Assembly: GCF_029873635.1 (NCBI RefSeq) | Contig: NC_080428.1 | Location: 62,739,957-62,803,956, forward strand | Reading direction: 5' to 3' | Length of the DNA: 64,000 bases | Origin: Malania oleifera | Lineage: Eukaryota; Streptophyta; Magnoliopsida; Santalales; Ximeniaceae | Part shown: piece by piece, positions 48,801 to 59,684 of the stretch | Layout: each line of letters starts with the position of its first letter | How positions within the stretch are numbered: the stretch's first letter is position 1 | The notes under the pieces: model-generated | The model's database searches: none | What the model saw: the letters and a program-made list of their open reading frames with translations, nothing else | Told to the model about the DNA's origin: nothing | Program-made: the position numbers and the translations under genes

Positions 48801-51800
48801 TGTTGAATGAAAACCATTGTTTTAAAAGGTGAAGGCGTAAGGCGATGCGTTTCCCCTCCATGAAGCGAGGCGTAACCCTTAAGGCGTTGAGGCATAAGCA
48901 TTTTGGGACCGTATTTTTTAAATAATTAATAAATAAAATCAATTTATACATAGAAAAAAATGATAAAAATTTTAGAATAATGGAGAAAAAAAATAAAAAC
49001 ATAATTTTTAAATATCATATAGGCCAAAACATTACAAAATGAAAAGGGTTCTGCCCCTTTGACTCACCGTCAGACATGTATTTGTTTATTGAACTGGAAT
49101 AATCAGCAGCTGCAGGAGGAAATTAAAACTGAAAATTGAAAAATGAAAAGGGAAAACTGAAGCAAATCAAAAGCAGCTGCACCTAGCTTGAATTTTAGAG
49201 ACATTGGCACAGAGTCTCGTGGGAGTCTGCTAAGAACAACAATGGAGAGAACGAGAGTTGAATACTCGAAGCAGAAAGGTTGTAGGGGGGTTGCGGAGAG
49301 AGATGAGAGGCTGTAAAGGGTCGCTGGAGAGAGGCGAGAAGTCCGAATGGGCCATCGGGGAGAGTTGAGACATTGGAAGGGGTCGTCGAAGGCAGATTAG
49401 AGGTTGGAAGGGGTTGTCGACTCGTCGGAGAGAGATGAGAAGTTAGAGGAGTCTTCAAAGCCAAACCCTAGCTTGGAAAGAGACGAGAGCTCCGAAGGGG
49501 TCATCGGAGAGAGATGATACCTCGGAAGCAGTTGACGACTCATCGGAGAGAGACGAGAAGGTGGAGTCGTTGTTGGAGAGATACGAAGCTTGGAAGAAAG
49601 AAGCTTCGTCGGGGGGAGGGGGGGGGTTGGGGTTTGTCGCTCGTCAAAACCCTAGCAGGCTGTTTTTTTTTTTTTTTAAATTTTTTTAACTCAGGTGCTC
49701 CCAAAAGGTGTACGCCTTCCCATTTGAGGCGTAAAAGGCGTGATTCTTTTCTTGAGGCATACACCTTCTCCACTGAGGCGTACACCTCCACTGAGGCATA
49801 CACATTTGAGGCTTTAGGCCTTTCAAGTTACGCCTTAGGGCATTTTATGCTCAAAATGCCTCAATGTTCACCTCATGTATGCCTTTTAAAACATTGACGA
49901 AAACGAAATTGAAAGTTTGACTTTAGAAGTCGCAAATGAGTAACGGACTAAAAATATGAGATTGATCCACCAAATTAAAGTTAGTGAAGTAACGATGGCG
50001 AAAAAAGATGAAAATTAGGAAATCTATAGGACCAGATAACATCTCAATTGAGGTTTGAAATGTTTAGGGAATGTTGTAACAAATCTATTCAACACTATTA
50101 TAAAAAATAAAGAAAATGCTGGAGGATTAGAGGAAAAGCACAATAATACCTATATACAAAAAAAAAGATGATATTCAAAATTGTAAGTACTACAGACTTT
50201 TGAGTCATAAATTGGGAAATGGTAATTGAACTAAGAATAAGATTAGTAACGAGGGTATTTGAGAATCAATTCGGTTTTATGCTTAAGAGGTGGACAAAAG
50301 AAGCTATTCATCTTTGAGAAGATTAATGGAAAAGTTTAGGGGTAAGAAAAGGGACTTGCATATGGTTTTTGTTGACCTAGAGAAAGCCTATGATTTACTT
50401 ATGACTTACGTTAGGATTGAAGCTAAAGAGTCTAAAAAATTTTCCAATCACAATAGGGGTACACCAAGGTTCTTTGAGTCCTTATCTTCTTGCTTTATTG
50501 ATTCGATGAATTCACTAGAAATATCCAAAACGAGATCCCATGGTGTATTTTTTGATGGTATTGTTCTAATTGATGAATGGGAGTGGAGTAGAGTATAAGT
50601 TAGAACTATGGAGAACAACTCTAGAGTTTAGAGGCTATTGGATAAGTTAAGACGGATCTGTCTTATATTAAATGTAACTTCAGCCACACCAAGGTTCTTC
50701 GAGTCCTTATCTTCTTGCTTTATTGATTCGATGAATTCACTAGAAATATCCAAAACGAGACCCCATGGTGTATTTTTTAATGGTATTGTTCTAATTGATG
50801 AATGGGAGTGGAGTAGAATATAAGTTAGAACTATGGAGAACAACTCTAGAGTTTAGAGGCTATTGGATAAGTTAAGACAGATCTGTCTTATATTAAATGT
50901 AACTTCAGCCACATAAGAGGGAAATTGGAGATAAGATTAAACATGATAATCAAGAAAGTAATAGCACCAGTAAATTTCAATACCTTGGATCTATCATGCA
51001 AGAAGAAGGAGACATTGAAGAGGATGTAATATAGAGAGTTAAAGCTGGTTGGGTAAATTGGAGGAGTGTTTCAAGTATGCTATGTGATCGTAGAATACCC
51101 TTAAAATTAAAAGGAAAGTTGTATAGGACGACTATAAGACCAGCTATCCTATATGGATTAGAATGTTGTGCAATTAGTAAACAACAAATTCAAAAAGTAA
51201 AAGTTGTCGAATGTGAATCTAAGGCAGACAGTGGCGTTACTTTAAAGGATAAATTAAGGAATGAACATACTCACAATAAGTTCGACATTACATAGTTAGA
51301 AGATAAGACAGAGAGGGGTGGCTTAGATGGCTTGGGTATTTGAAATGCAAGCCAAGTAATGGGCCAGTGTGTAGGAGTGAGTGAGAGTGAGTTTATTGTT
51401 ATTGGTAGTAGAAGGGCTAGAGGTATACCTAAAACAACTTGGAATGAGATAGTGAAATGATTTAATAGCTTTTAAGCTAGCTGAGACAAATGTCCTTGAT
51501 CGTGTGAATTGGCGGAAGAGGATTCATATAGCTGACCCCACCTAGTTGGATTTAAGGCTTGTTGCTGTTGTGTTCAATTTTGAAGTTCTGTACTCAGTTC
51601 CCATAAAATATTAGTACTGGAGAATTCTGTGCTTTTAGAAACTGTGGTTTAATGAAGATCCAGATGTGCTGTTCAAAATTCTGTGGTTGAAAAGTGAGGC
51701 CTCCTAGTGAAAAAATTGGTTCTTAAAGGGTAATGTTATTAGAGACCACCATTAATATGATTTCTGGAAATCATAGGGAGATTTGGAAATTCTACCTCTC

Positions 51801-54800
51801 ATTGTGATGCATGCCCACACCTGGATAATTAGGATTTGAAATAAGAGGAAATGGATGCTTCCTCGCTTTTGGAGCTCATTTATGTTTCTTGTACTTGACC
51901 ATCATCACTGTCGTCTTCTTTTTACTTGAATTGCACTAGTGTTCACTTATGGTATCGATTAGAAATCATAATTGTCATTTCTTGCGTTATTCTTAACAGC
52001 CTTGTTTTGTAATTGTGGAGCATTAGCTTGTTCAAGAGAAATGCTATGTCATTTTTGATTCGTTTCATTCTTGGTTTCTCATGCAGGTAAAGCTGAGGGA
52101 GATGAAGCCAGGAATGCTATCTCAGGAGCTAAAGGAAGCTCTTGGTATGCCAGAGGGTGCGCCTCCCCCATGGCTTATTAATATGCAGGTCAGATACCCT
52201 GTTTTATGCCTTGTTGACCTTCACTCTCTCTCTCTCACTGTTCTACTGATTTTCCCTCCAAATACAGAGATATGGCCCTCCACCGTCATATCCACATCTG
52301 AAAATTCCTGGGCTGAATGCTCCCATTCCACCTGGGGCTAGCTTTGGTTATCATCCTGGTGGCTGGGGCAAACCCCCTGTTGATGAAGTAAGTTTTCCCC
52401 TTAAATTTTCACCTTGTATTCTTATTTATTTTATTTATTTATTTTGATAGTGTTTTACTCATGTTTTCTTGTCACTTTTATGATTCATTTCCTTCACATT
52501 TCTGTTAAATAGTATGGGCGCCCTTTGTATGGAGATGTTTTTGGTCTTCAACAACAAGACCAGCCCAACTATGAGGTACTTTCTGCTACTATATGATGTC
52601 TTTTTAAGTTGTGTGACCTGGTTTGTCATGTGAGTGGTCATGATTCATCCATGTTTGAATGTGAAGATGGAGAATAGAAACTTTTGACTGTTACCTGTAT
52701 AAAACCTGGTTCGGTTAGGGTTATAAGTTCAATATCATAGAGGTGTGAAAACTTTGTAATATGTTATTTTTTTCAAAAATGGTTTGTGCATATGAATACA
52801 TTATCTTAATTTATTGTCCTGAATATTTAATTCAGGAAGAGCCAGTTGATAAGACTAAACATTGGGGTGATCTAGAGGAAGAAGAGGAGGAAGAAGAGGA
52901 AGAAGAGGAGGAAGAGATTGAGGAAGAGGAATTAGAGGCTGGTATTCAATCTGTGGATAGCCTTTCAAGGTGCCGTACTCCCATATTCACCCATATTTAT
53001 ATTTATATTTTTCTATTTATGTTATGTCTTTTGGCCCTATTTCTCTTGAAAAAAGCATTGTTGCTAAGGTCTATCCTTTTTCTTTATTCAGTACTCCAAC
53101 TGGTGTGGAGACCCCTGATGTTATTGACCTTCGTAAGCAACAGAGAAAGGAGCCTGAGAAACCTCTTTACCAAGTGAGTAGAAAATTTGAGAATCTCTAT
53201 AGTCAGTTCTTTTTCTCTATATTAATTTCTGCTCATATTGATAGATCTCTATGTTGACCCATTTCTTATTCTTGTTTCTTGTAGGTACTTGAAGAAAAAG
53301 AAGAAACAATTGCTCCGGGGGCATTATTTGGAACAAACCGCACGTATGTGTTCTGTTTGTCTTAGCAATTTTACTGTTTGAAGAACTCATAATTTTCTAG
53401 GCAAGTTCTAACAAAAAAGTTTCCCCTACAGCTATGTGGTCAGCAGTGGCACCCAAGACAAGACAGCAGCCAAGCGGGTAAGGAAGTCTAAGTGCCTAAA
53501 ATAAGTTCATGAAGAAAAAGTTAGAATAAGTTCTCAGCATGAAAACAGGACAATCTTAAAATCAATCTCATCTTGTGGTTTTAATTAGAGGACAAAATGA
53601 AGTTTATTTCTGTTTGTCTTAGCAATTTGCATGGTTGATGTGCTTTATGGTTTTTAATGTGCTAATTGGCATTTGGGTTTTGACTTATGAGAGGCTGATA
53701 AAGTGGATATTCAGACCTTCACATTAATAAAAATTTGCATCTATCAAGGGACAATCTAGCGCAATTCTTCATTATTACCCTGCTTGAGTGATTTCCAATG
53801 AGGAACCAGCCATAGTCTGTTCATGCAATTTTATTGTATGCGCACTGCATTTTCCACACTGCATAATTACCCTTCTGGAGGTTCAGAAAGGAACAGGAGA
53901 TAGTGGTTCCTTTGTGTACCCACACCAATGGTTGTTAAGATAATGCTTCTGAACTGTGATAAATTGCTTCAAATGTTAATTGCACAGTTTGGTTGTCAAA
54001 CTGCGGGTTCTGACGACTATCAATTTTGTCACATGAGCATTAGATTTTCTTCTGTGCATGTTTTTCTTGGGGAGAGGTTTTTTTTTTTGGGGGGGGGGGG
54101 TGGGGGTGGGGTGGAGGGTTGAACAGAAAGAGAGAATGCTGGTCTGATCTTACTCTTCCTTGCTCCCCATTTTCTAGTGGCCCTGGGGATTATTTCAGAA
54201 AAATGTGCCAAATGTTACTCGGAACATTTAGCTCTCAAACTGGGAGCAGTAGGCAAGAGCATAATTTTCCATTTTTTGGACTTTCTCTATACTTTGAATT
54301 GCGATGTATTCTTTTCATTCAAAGTCTTTATGATAGATTATTGATTCTTTATTACCTTTTTCACCTCTTTTTCTTGTCATGCTTTTTACAGGTTGATTTG
54401 CTTAAAGGTCAGAAATCAGATAAAGTGGATGTCACACTGCAACCAGAAGAACTGGAAGTTCTGGACAATGTTTTGGCAGCCAAGTGTGTGGACTTTTCAT
54501 AGATCCTTTTACTATTAATTTTACAGTTAAGTGTTCCTTGAAGCGTCATTTATTCCTTTTAAATGTTCAACAGGTATGAGGAAGCAAGGGAGGAGGAGAA
54601 GATGCGGAGCCAGAGGGAAGATTTCAGTGACATGGTTGCAGAGGTGTGTGGTGCTTATTATTCATATTTTGAACTGCTAGCGCATTTCCCTTTAATGTAT
54701 TTTAGTTGATATACTTTATAACAATGAGGCACAAACAATGCAGAATGAGAAGAAGAGGAAGCGCAAGATGCAGGAAAAGGAGGGGAAATCAAAGAAGAGG

Positions 54801-54815
54801 GATTTCAAATTTTAA
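33874..54815 (+). CDS. SF3B2: Splicing factor 3B subunit 2 (SF3b145/SAP145), 18 coding exons
   Basis: Component of SF3b in the U2 snRNP, which helps U2 bind the branch site in the nucleus. Exons: 33874-34107, 34510-34629, 34732-34857, 34972-35034, 40484-40591, 41115-41192, 42821-42913, 43040-43126, 52087-52188, 52268-52387, 52513-52575, 52836-52969, 53092-53173, 53285-53343, 53432-53477, 54392-54483, 54574-54643, 54744-54815. All introns are GT..AG; only introns 12, 14 and 16 are not phase 0. The 582-residue product has a basic SRESERRRRRRKQKK patch (28-42), the DUF382 core (about 170-300, with SYRNTVPVPRHWCQKRK), the PSP domain (about 304-362, GMPEGAPPPWLINMQ), a Glu run (about 412-430), and a Lys-rich end (KKRDFKF). 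The length fits plant orthologues; I see no N-terminal SAP domain like that of the animal protein. The ATG follows the leader and starts the family's typical MTADTLP. No exon is broken, so it looks functional. Introns 4 and 8 are inflated by transposons. Confidence 0.96.
34108..34509 (+). other. SF3B2 intron 1
   Basis: T-rich plant intron with GT..AG ends. Nothing else recognised. First introns near plant promoters can enhance expression, but nothing here shows that directly. Confidence 0.7.
35035..35869 (+). other. SF3B2 intron 4, left part
   Basis: Donor GTTGGG, less canonical than GTAAGT. No element recognised before the LINE relic. Confidence 0.5.
36224..36353. repeat. Two-copy 65-bp tandem duplication in the LINE relic
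   Basis: GTATCATATAAT starts at 36224 and 36289, each followed by AGGGTTAAAC and ACTTGCTAGAGCT. Confidence 0.85.
37309..38225. repeat. Two-copy 459-bp tandem duplication in the LINE C-terminal region
   Basis: ATATGTTGAGTTAGAGCAGG begins at 37309 and at 37768; both units run to GATTTGACAGCCTTC and ATTGTCA. Small indels separate them. The duplicated part is the RTE C-terminal module. Confidence 0.92.
38301..39034 (+). other. SF3B2 intron 4 segment between LINE and hAT
   Basis: Contains a short (GT)n at 38635-38649. No element recognised. Confidence 0.4.
39035..40042. mobile_element. Non-autonomous hAT-like element in SF3B2 intron 4, TSD GATGTTCA/GGTGTTCA
   Basis: Inverted ends CAT(C/A)GTAGTCAAAGGC with 12 perfect bases (39039-39050 against 40027-40038). 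Flanking 8-mers GATGTTCA (39027-39034) and GGTGTTCA (40043-40050) match at 7 of 8, the duplication length of hAT transposons. Subterminal regions at both ends are crowded with GAGGCG/CGCCTC motifs. The middle is T/C-rich with no transposase. Confidence 0.8.
40043..40483 (+). other. SF3B2 intron 4 right part and acceptor
   Basis: Ordinary T-rich intron sequence with ATTT/ATCT repeats before the acceptor TTTCAG at 40478-40483. Confidence 0.6.
41193..42820 (+). other. SF3B2 intron 6, with a two-copy 62-bp repeat
   Basis: A unit starting GGCTTACGAGACTGTTATAG (41756) recurs at 41818 with transitions. The surrounding CTGTTACAGG/CGTTACG words (to about 41945, and again near 42580) resemble the ends of the element at 44226-45996, so a decayed relative is possible, though I found no matching ends or duplication. 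Confidence 0.45.
43400..44110 (-). pseudogene. Possible antisense gypsy gag scrap in SF3B2 intron 8
   Basis: Complement of about 43890-43925 reads CYECGN then, after one frameshift, a GHSNH segment, like a decayed CCHC zinc knuckle. Nothing else diagnostic was found. Chance similarity is quite possible. Confidence 0.25.
44226..45996. mobile_element. Non-autonomous hAT-like element in SF3B2 intron 8 with GC-rich cargo
   Basis: Perfect 13-bp inverted ends CATGGTTTTAAAT (44226-44238) and ATTTAAAACCATG (45984-45996). Flanking 8-mers GTTCTCAC and CTTTTCAC match at 6 of 8, as for an old hAT insertion. CGTTACG/CGTAACGG motifs crowd the subterminal parts. Inside lies a GC-rich stretch (about 44575-44900) with a 30-bp repeat, very unlike the AT-rich remainder. 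No transposase frame seen. Confidence 0.72.
44738..44827. repeat. Three-copy 30-bp GC-rich tandem repeat
   Basis: Units at 44738, 44768 and 44798, each AGCCCTGCAGC(A/G)GCTC followed by a CCGCC/CCACC end. The repeat is in frame with itself (30 = 10 codons), but no gene is supported. Confidence 0.88.
45997..47929 (+). other. SF3B2 intron 8, middle part
   Basis: No element recognised. A purine-rich tract (about 47115-47365, mainly GAGGGAGAAAG text) stands out on the sense strand. Confidence 0.4.
47930..48210. repeat. GAGCTCGAG-type interspersed repeat, copy 2
   Basis: Same vocabulary as 43-830: ACTTGACTTGAACTTGAGC, ACTCAAGCTTAACT, GAGTTGAGCCCAATTAGCTTG, GGCTTGACTCATTTAC. More decayed than copy 1. 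Confidence 0.5.
48815..49896. mobile_element. Non-autonomous hAT-like element nested in the LINE, TSD ATGAAAAC/ACGAAAAC
   Basis: Inverted ends CA(T/A)TGTTTTAAAAGG with 12 perfect bases (48818-48829 against 49882-49893). Flanking 8-mers match at 7 of 8. Removing the element and one copy of the duplication rejoins the LINE text. Both subterminal regions are filled with AAGGCG/GAGGCGTA motifs. The interior has TCGTCGGAGAGAGA-type purine-rich repeats and no transposase. Confidence 0.85.
50462..50913. repeat. Two-copy 225-bp tandem duplication in the LINE relic
   Basis: CACCAAGGTTCTTTGAGTCC at 50462 and its near-identical partner at 50687, both ending ACTTCAGCCACA. Only a handful of differences are visible. 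Confidence 0.93.
54078..54118 (+). other. T-run and G-run in SF3B2 intron 15 (G-quadruplex-capable)
   Basis: Eleven T then twelve G, followed by GGGGG, GGGG and GGG blocks separated by one to four bases. The G tracts are on the sense strand, so the pre-mRNA could fold into a quadruplex. Confidence 0.8.
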
Positions 54816-55200
54816 GGCGTGGTTTTTGGAAGCCGCCCGCCTTTCTTGTAGATCTGAGGAAATTCTCACCAACTTGTGCTGCAAATGTAGTTATAGTGGT
54901 AGTTTTCTGAACTGTACCACCCAACCAAACCTCTGTGCTGTATGATCTCTCTAAGTAGTTTCTTAAGATCTCTCTAAATAGCCGTTTCTTAAGACTCTTA
55001 TTTCATTCAGTGGATTACACAGTTTCGACAAGGGAGAGAGGCCTTTGTACTTCTGTTGTGTTAATGGGTAAGTGCAATACGAAAAATAGATACCATCCCC
55101 CAGCAGGGGCCTAATTTTTATGTAGTTCCTGTGTGCAATATGATCTCTCCTAAGTAGGTAATTTTCTATTGATTATTGCATGTAACCAGCTCCAATAGTC
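54816..55200 (+). other. Probable SF3B2 3' UTR and downstream border
   Basis: Follows the TAA at 54813-54815. No canonical AATAAA is visible, which is common in plants; TTTGTACTTCTGTTGTGTTAA near 55034-55054 is the type of U-rich element found near plant poly(A) sites. End point inferred. Confidence 0.45.
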
Positions 55201-57660
55201 TTTTCTCAGGTTTTGGGCTTACAGATTACAATCACGAAGAAAAGTATGTAACAGCTCAGAGGGGGACTAAGAGTCACTCTTGTAGAAAGTAGTGCACAAA
55301 ATATAAGAGCAGCATTATATTTTTTTCTCGTTATATTGACAGCAGGATTTATCTGATAAGCTTTGAGTTTCTCGCGGTTTAGCTCTCTTTCCATTTCTTC
55401 AACTTTATGCGCACTGATTTCAAGTTGTTGCAGGTATATATGCATGTAGGAGCTGTCAAAGTGGCAGAGCCTTTCTGCAGAAGTGAATATATGAGTTGTT
55501 CCGACTTCTAATCCTTTAAAACTTGTGGCTGCTGAGTTTAGAACAAGGATTTCATTTTTGATTTCTTTTATAAGAAGAGGAAATCATAATTATATTCTTT
55601 ATATTTCTGAAATTAATTACAAAAAATAAAATTTGACAATTAATTTTAAAGCTTATTTGATTATAAGTATAGCATATTTTTAGGCTGATTTGGGTGGACA
55701 TTCGAATTAGGAGACCATAACAACCACACCAAACCCCCGCCTATGGCACTGCTCCTGGAAGTGATCGAATTTTTATTGAGAAATTTCTGGTCAAAGATGG
55801 GACTAGTTCCATTTTGCATTTGGGCTTATGTCTGCTTCAATTTCTTGATCTCTCTAGTAATATAGTGCCTTGTTTCAATGAACTACTTGTTTAACAATTT
55901 CTTGTTATTTTTATTTTTTTAAAATTAGTTTTGAGTTCATGAGAGGGTTGCCTAAGAAATAACTTATTTTCATATTTTATTGGATTCTTTTTTGAAGTTA
56001 AAATTTGATACTGATGCAAATTCAAGCCATAATTGGTGAATCTCTCCTAAAGTATGCTTTCAATAAGTGTCTTACTGTTATTTGATTAGGTAGGATCGAC
56101 AATCACAACTTAGTGCAAAATAAATTTGATTATTAATTAGAAGTAGCTAATAAATTAAAAATGAAAAGATAATTCTACTGGGTTACTTCCTACTAATTTG
56201 AAAAAATCCATCCTCTTACCCCAACTGATTTTATTTGCTATGAATCTGCGTTTATAAAGAGATGACATTTCAAAACATGATAATTGAGCTAGCTCTTAAT
56301 GTTTTTAAGTTTTTAAAATTTGCGAAAGAGGCACTCTTTCATGTATTTAGTTTTGAGTCGACAAATATTTAATTTGAATAGTAACCCTATGTATATACAA
56401 AATAAGAAAAATAAGATTTTTTTTTAAATTTTAGTGGGAGGCTAAAGACAATTATCCTTGCATGAAGTTGATTTGTTCCGGTTCCAATAGACTCATTCCA
56501 CTTATTTGTTTCTAAGGCATGGGCTTCATTGCCTTTGATCTAGCTAGCTAGTGTCTATGTTCAAAATTTACTTGTTATAAGCAAAGAAGATCACCTGAAA
56601 TAAGATAAGGATGAATAGATCAAGCAGTGGCCAAGTCCCAAGCTGGTTGAGTTCTCTGTAATGACGTGATAATAAAAAATTACAATTTTTCAAAGAACGT
56701 TGAGATTAAGAAATGATTGATAAGATAAGCTAATAATATAAACGGTTCGTGAGCGCTTGACCAGTGCTACAATGGGATGGAGTAGATTATACAATGGGAT
56801 GGAGTAGATTATATGTTAATTCTACTATTGAATTTGATAACAGCAGTTCTTTTTAAAGACTAATAAGAACTAGTAGCAATTATGAGCCGTAGTAAAATTA
56901 AATTCAAAATAACTAGCATTAACATTAATAGGAAACACTTTATATATACTTTGGTTTTGATATTGTATTGTCACAAAAGTTGTGATATATATACATTTAA
57001 AATTTTTTCTGTGATGATTGACTGATTGTATAAACTCGTCACAAAAGTGTTATTCTTTAGCGACAAAAATTTAAACTTTGCTACTAAAAAAATTCTTGCC
57101 AACAATAAATTATGAGAGGGAGTTTTTTTCACTAATTTTATGGGAAAAAGTAAAAAATGCCTAAAAAAAATATTTGTTTGCAGGAACTTTTGATTTCACA
57201 CAAGCAACTATATTGATATTTAACATCAGTAGAAGTACTGGTCTATATATCAACCTTTCTTCTTTTGGATTTCTATTCATTTAATTTGTGCTGTGCACTA
57301 CCTCTCTCATCCTCCCCCTACATTCTTCCTCTATTCTTTGCAATTCTCTCCTCTTTCTTCTCCCTCTTCAATTCTTCTCCCTTCTCACCCCAAATCTACA
57401 TATATTTTTCTTTTGTTTTCGAGGGTGCAACCTAGACACAATCCACTTTTTGAATTTCTATTTTGTTTCCTCATGTCTTTTCTTCTCTGAAATATTTGTT
57501 TGCAACATCTACAAAGCCTATAACAGTAAAAATATGTTATTATGTTTAAATATTTTTACAAAGAAACTTGAATTACATTTCATATTCAAAAGGGTTTGTT
57601 ACGGCGTAGTCTTATTATATTTTTATACGAAGGCTAGCATTTGGCGTTTTCACATGAGAA
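55201..57660. other. AT-rich intergenic DNA, nothing recognised
   Basis: No convincing ORF or element. A two-copy 22-bp tandem duplication (TACAATGGGATGGAGTAGAT) lies at 56768-56811. The open frame at 57288-57668 is pyrimidine-rich, lacks domain features and is unlikely to be a gene. Confidence 0.5.
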
Positions 57661-57669
57661 CTATGTAAG

Positions 57670-58080
57670 GAATTAACACGAAATTCCCAAATCGTATGAG
57701 AAAACAAAATAGAGAAATCACAACCACGGTAAAGAAAAACAATCACATGTACAAGACAGAATTTACGTGGTTCGCCAATTTTGCCTACGTCCACGGAGTT
57801 GTAGGAATTTCACTATAATTAGGAAGAAAATACAGAGAGTGCGACAGTATAATATTTTTCTCTCTTGCTCTCTCAAGAAGTGCGACGGGACAATTAACCC
57901 TAATCACCATAACAACGATTTGATATCCTGCACACAGGCTATTTCCTTCGCTCTAGGGACTAAACCTTAGGATAGAAATCTCTCATAAAAAAACTGCGCA
58001 ACATTATTTCAGGTCGGGTCATCATCTAGATCAAACGCGACTAGGCTCCACAAAGCCCAACAAACTATATACACATACTT
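57670..58080 (-). mobile_element. Possible copia-LTR fragment
   Basis: ATTTACGTGGTTCGCCAATT and TGCCTACGTCCACGG (about 57761-57798) resemble TTTTAACGCGGTCTAGCC and TGCCTACTTCCACG in the LTR at 62308-63912 (about 62487-62522), same orientation. No ends or duplication identified. Confidence 0.4.
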
Positions 58081-59684
58081 GTAGCTTAAGGTTAAAATGT
58101 TAAGGCAGTTTTTATATATTGACAAGATAATGAAAATTACGTAAAATCTTTGTGGATGTGGGGACAATGCCAAATCATGTAAATCTCCATGTTCTTGTCT
58201 ATTTCTCTTTTGATATGTTGTATGTGTGTATGTATAAACTTAGGATACATTTTCTCCATTGTCGGGGAAGGGAGATATGGAGGTGATCCAACTCATAATA
58301 GATGAAGATAAATATTCTCCTCATCCAAATCAACATTCAGTAGAATAACCAATTGCCAAAAAACTTAAAGTAGACAATTAAAAACACAAATCAACCGCAT
58401 AAACATAGATGACACCAATATTTATGTGAATAACACTTCGATGTGCAGGAAAAACAAAATCGTGGAACTAAATTTCAGTTCCAATGAAAAGTAGGTTACA
58501 ATAAGTCTTCCCTAACTAGTTGACCAAACTAGATCGAGCTAGACACAAATAAACTAAATAATCAAGAATTTAAATTTTTTGATGAAAAAATAATATGAAC
58601 CATCACCAATAAGGTGGAATTAAACTTGAAAGAGAAATGCAATGGTCTCACTTAAAAATAAAAAGGATTTTGTCAAAGCCGTGAAACTAAGACTACTGAG
58701 TGCCAAATAACAATCATATGGATCAAATGAAAAAGGATGATTCGCGAACAAAATGTCCAAAACTTCAACTCTTTTGGATAAGAAATCACCATTGATTGAC
58801 AAGCTATTAATCAAACGATACATACATTTTGATTTTGAATTTTAGCGAGTATTTTTCTTTTCTCCCTCACTCTCCTCGTAATTGTTCCAAGGTGCAGTAA
58901 GCTTACTTATTTTGCAACTATACTTGTTGGCAATAATACTTTTCAAATTAATTGCTTTAACTTCTCCGAAATGACTATTCATCTTCCAAACAAACCCCCA
59001 ACCAAGTAATAAATAGACCATGACATTTCTAAGAGAAAACAAGTGGACTAACACCTATCATAAAAGTATTGTATTCTTGCTTGGGCATTTATTTCACTTG
59101 AGCATCAGCAAAGACATCAAAATAAATCATTTGTACATATGTGCCATCCTCCACATAGCACAGCAACCTAACAAACACTTAGATACTGTTTAAGAATATG
59201 AATTTATTTTGTACTATATTTTGATAAAATTCACACAAATTCAAACTCACTAAAAATGCAAAATAAGTATGACTATTCAACATGCAATTTAGATATTTTA
59301 GCAATTCAACAAGGATTGACTCTTCATTTCACTGTGATCATGTATTGATATTTTGGATGCCATAATTGTACAATACAATTATAGCACTTGAAAAAATCAT
59401 AGCGTTATTGTTATCATTATTGGGGTAAAAAAAAGGACATGAGCCTTATCTACAGTTAGTCATGAATGCACTATATTTTCAAGTACAACAATGAGTCATC
59501 ATTGTCACAATCCATTGCCACCACATACTCTAACATTACCTATACATCTTATCACATAATCCACTCAAACCACTTATATATATATTAAAGTATTTTGAGT
59601 GGACTATGTGTTAACATTATGATTTAGTGTTAAATACATGATTTGTTTGGATTGGTGGAGAGAGGAAAAAAATGATAACTGATA
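58081..59684. other. AT-rich intergenic DNA, nothing recognised
   Basis: Short ORFs only, none with a recognisable domain on either strand. Confidence 0.5.

Larger units (their letters stand above)
48640..51570 (+). mobile_element. RTE-type LINE relic in SF3B2 intron 8, interrupted by a hAT-like element
   Basis: Sense orientation. Left piece (to 48814) gives IYKLARAKERK and EAKYFNKLLNE; the right piece continues after the inserted element with IRVSEV-like text near 49970, NQFGFML (about 50262-50282), VDLEKAYD (50371-50394), a decayed GIVLIDE box, RIPLKLKGKLYRTTIRPAIL (about 51092-51151) and YGLECC, and closes with an RTE-like tail (AGTTGGATTTAAGGCTTGTTG near 51544). Stops and frameshifts throughout. 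Confidence 0.75.

Noticed and set aside
57288..57668. A 126-residue frame, Leu/Phe-rich.
   Set aside because: Pyrimidine-rich composition, no domain, no promoter or splice context; judged a chance ORF.
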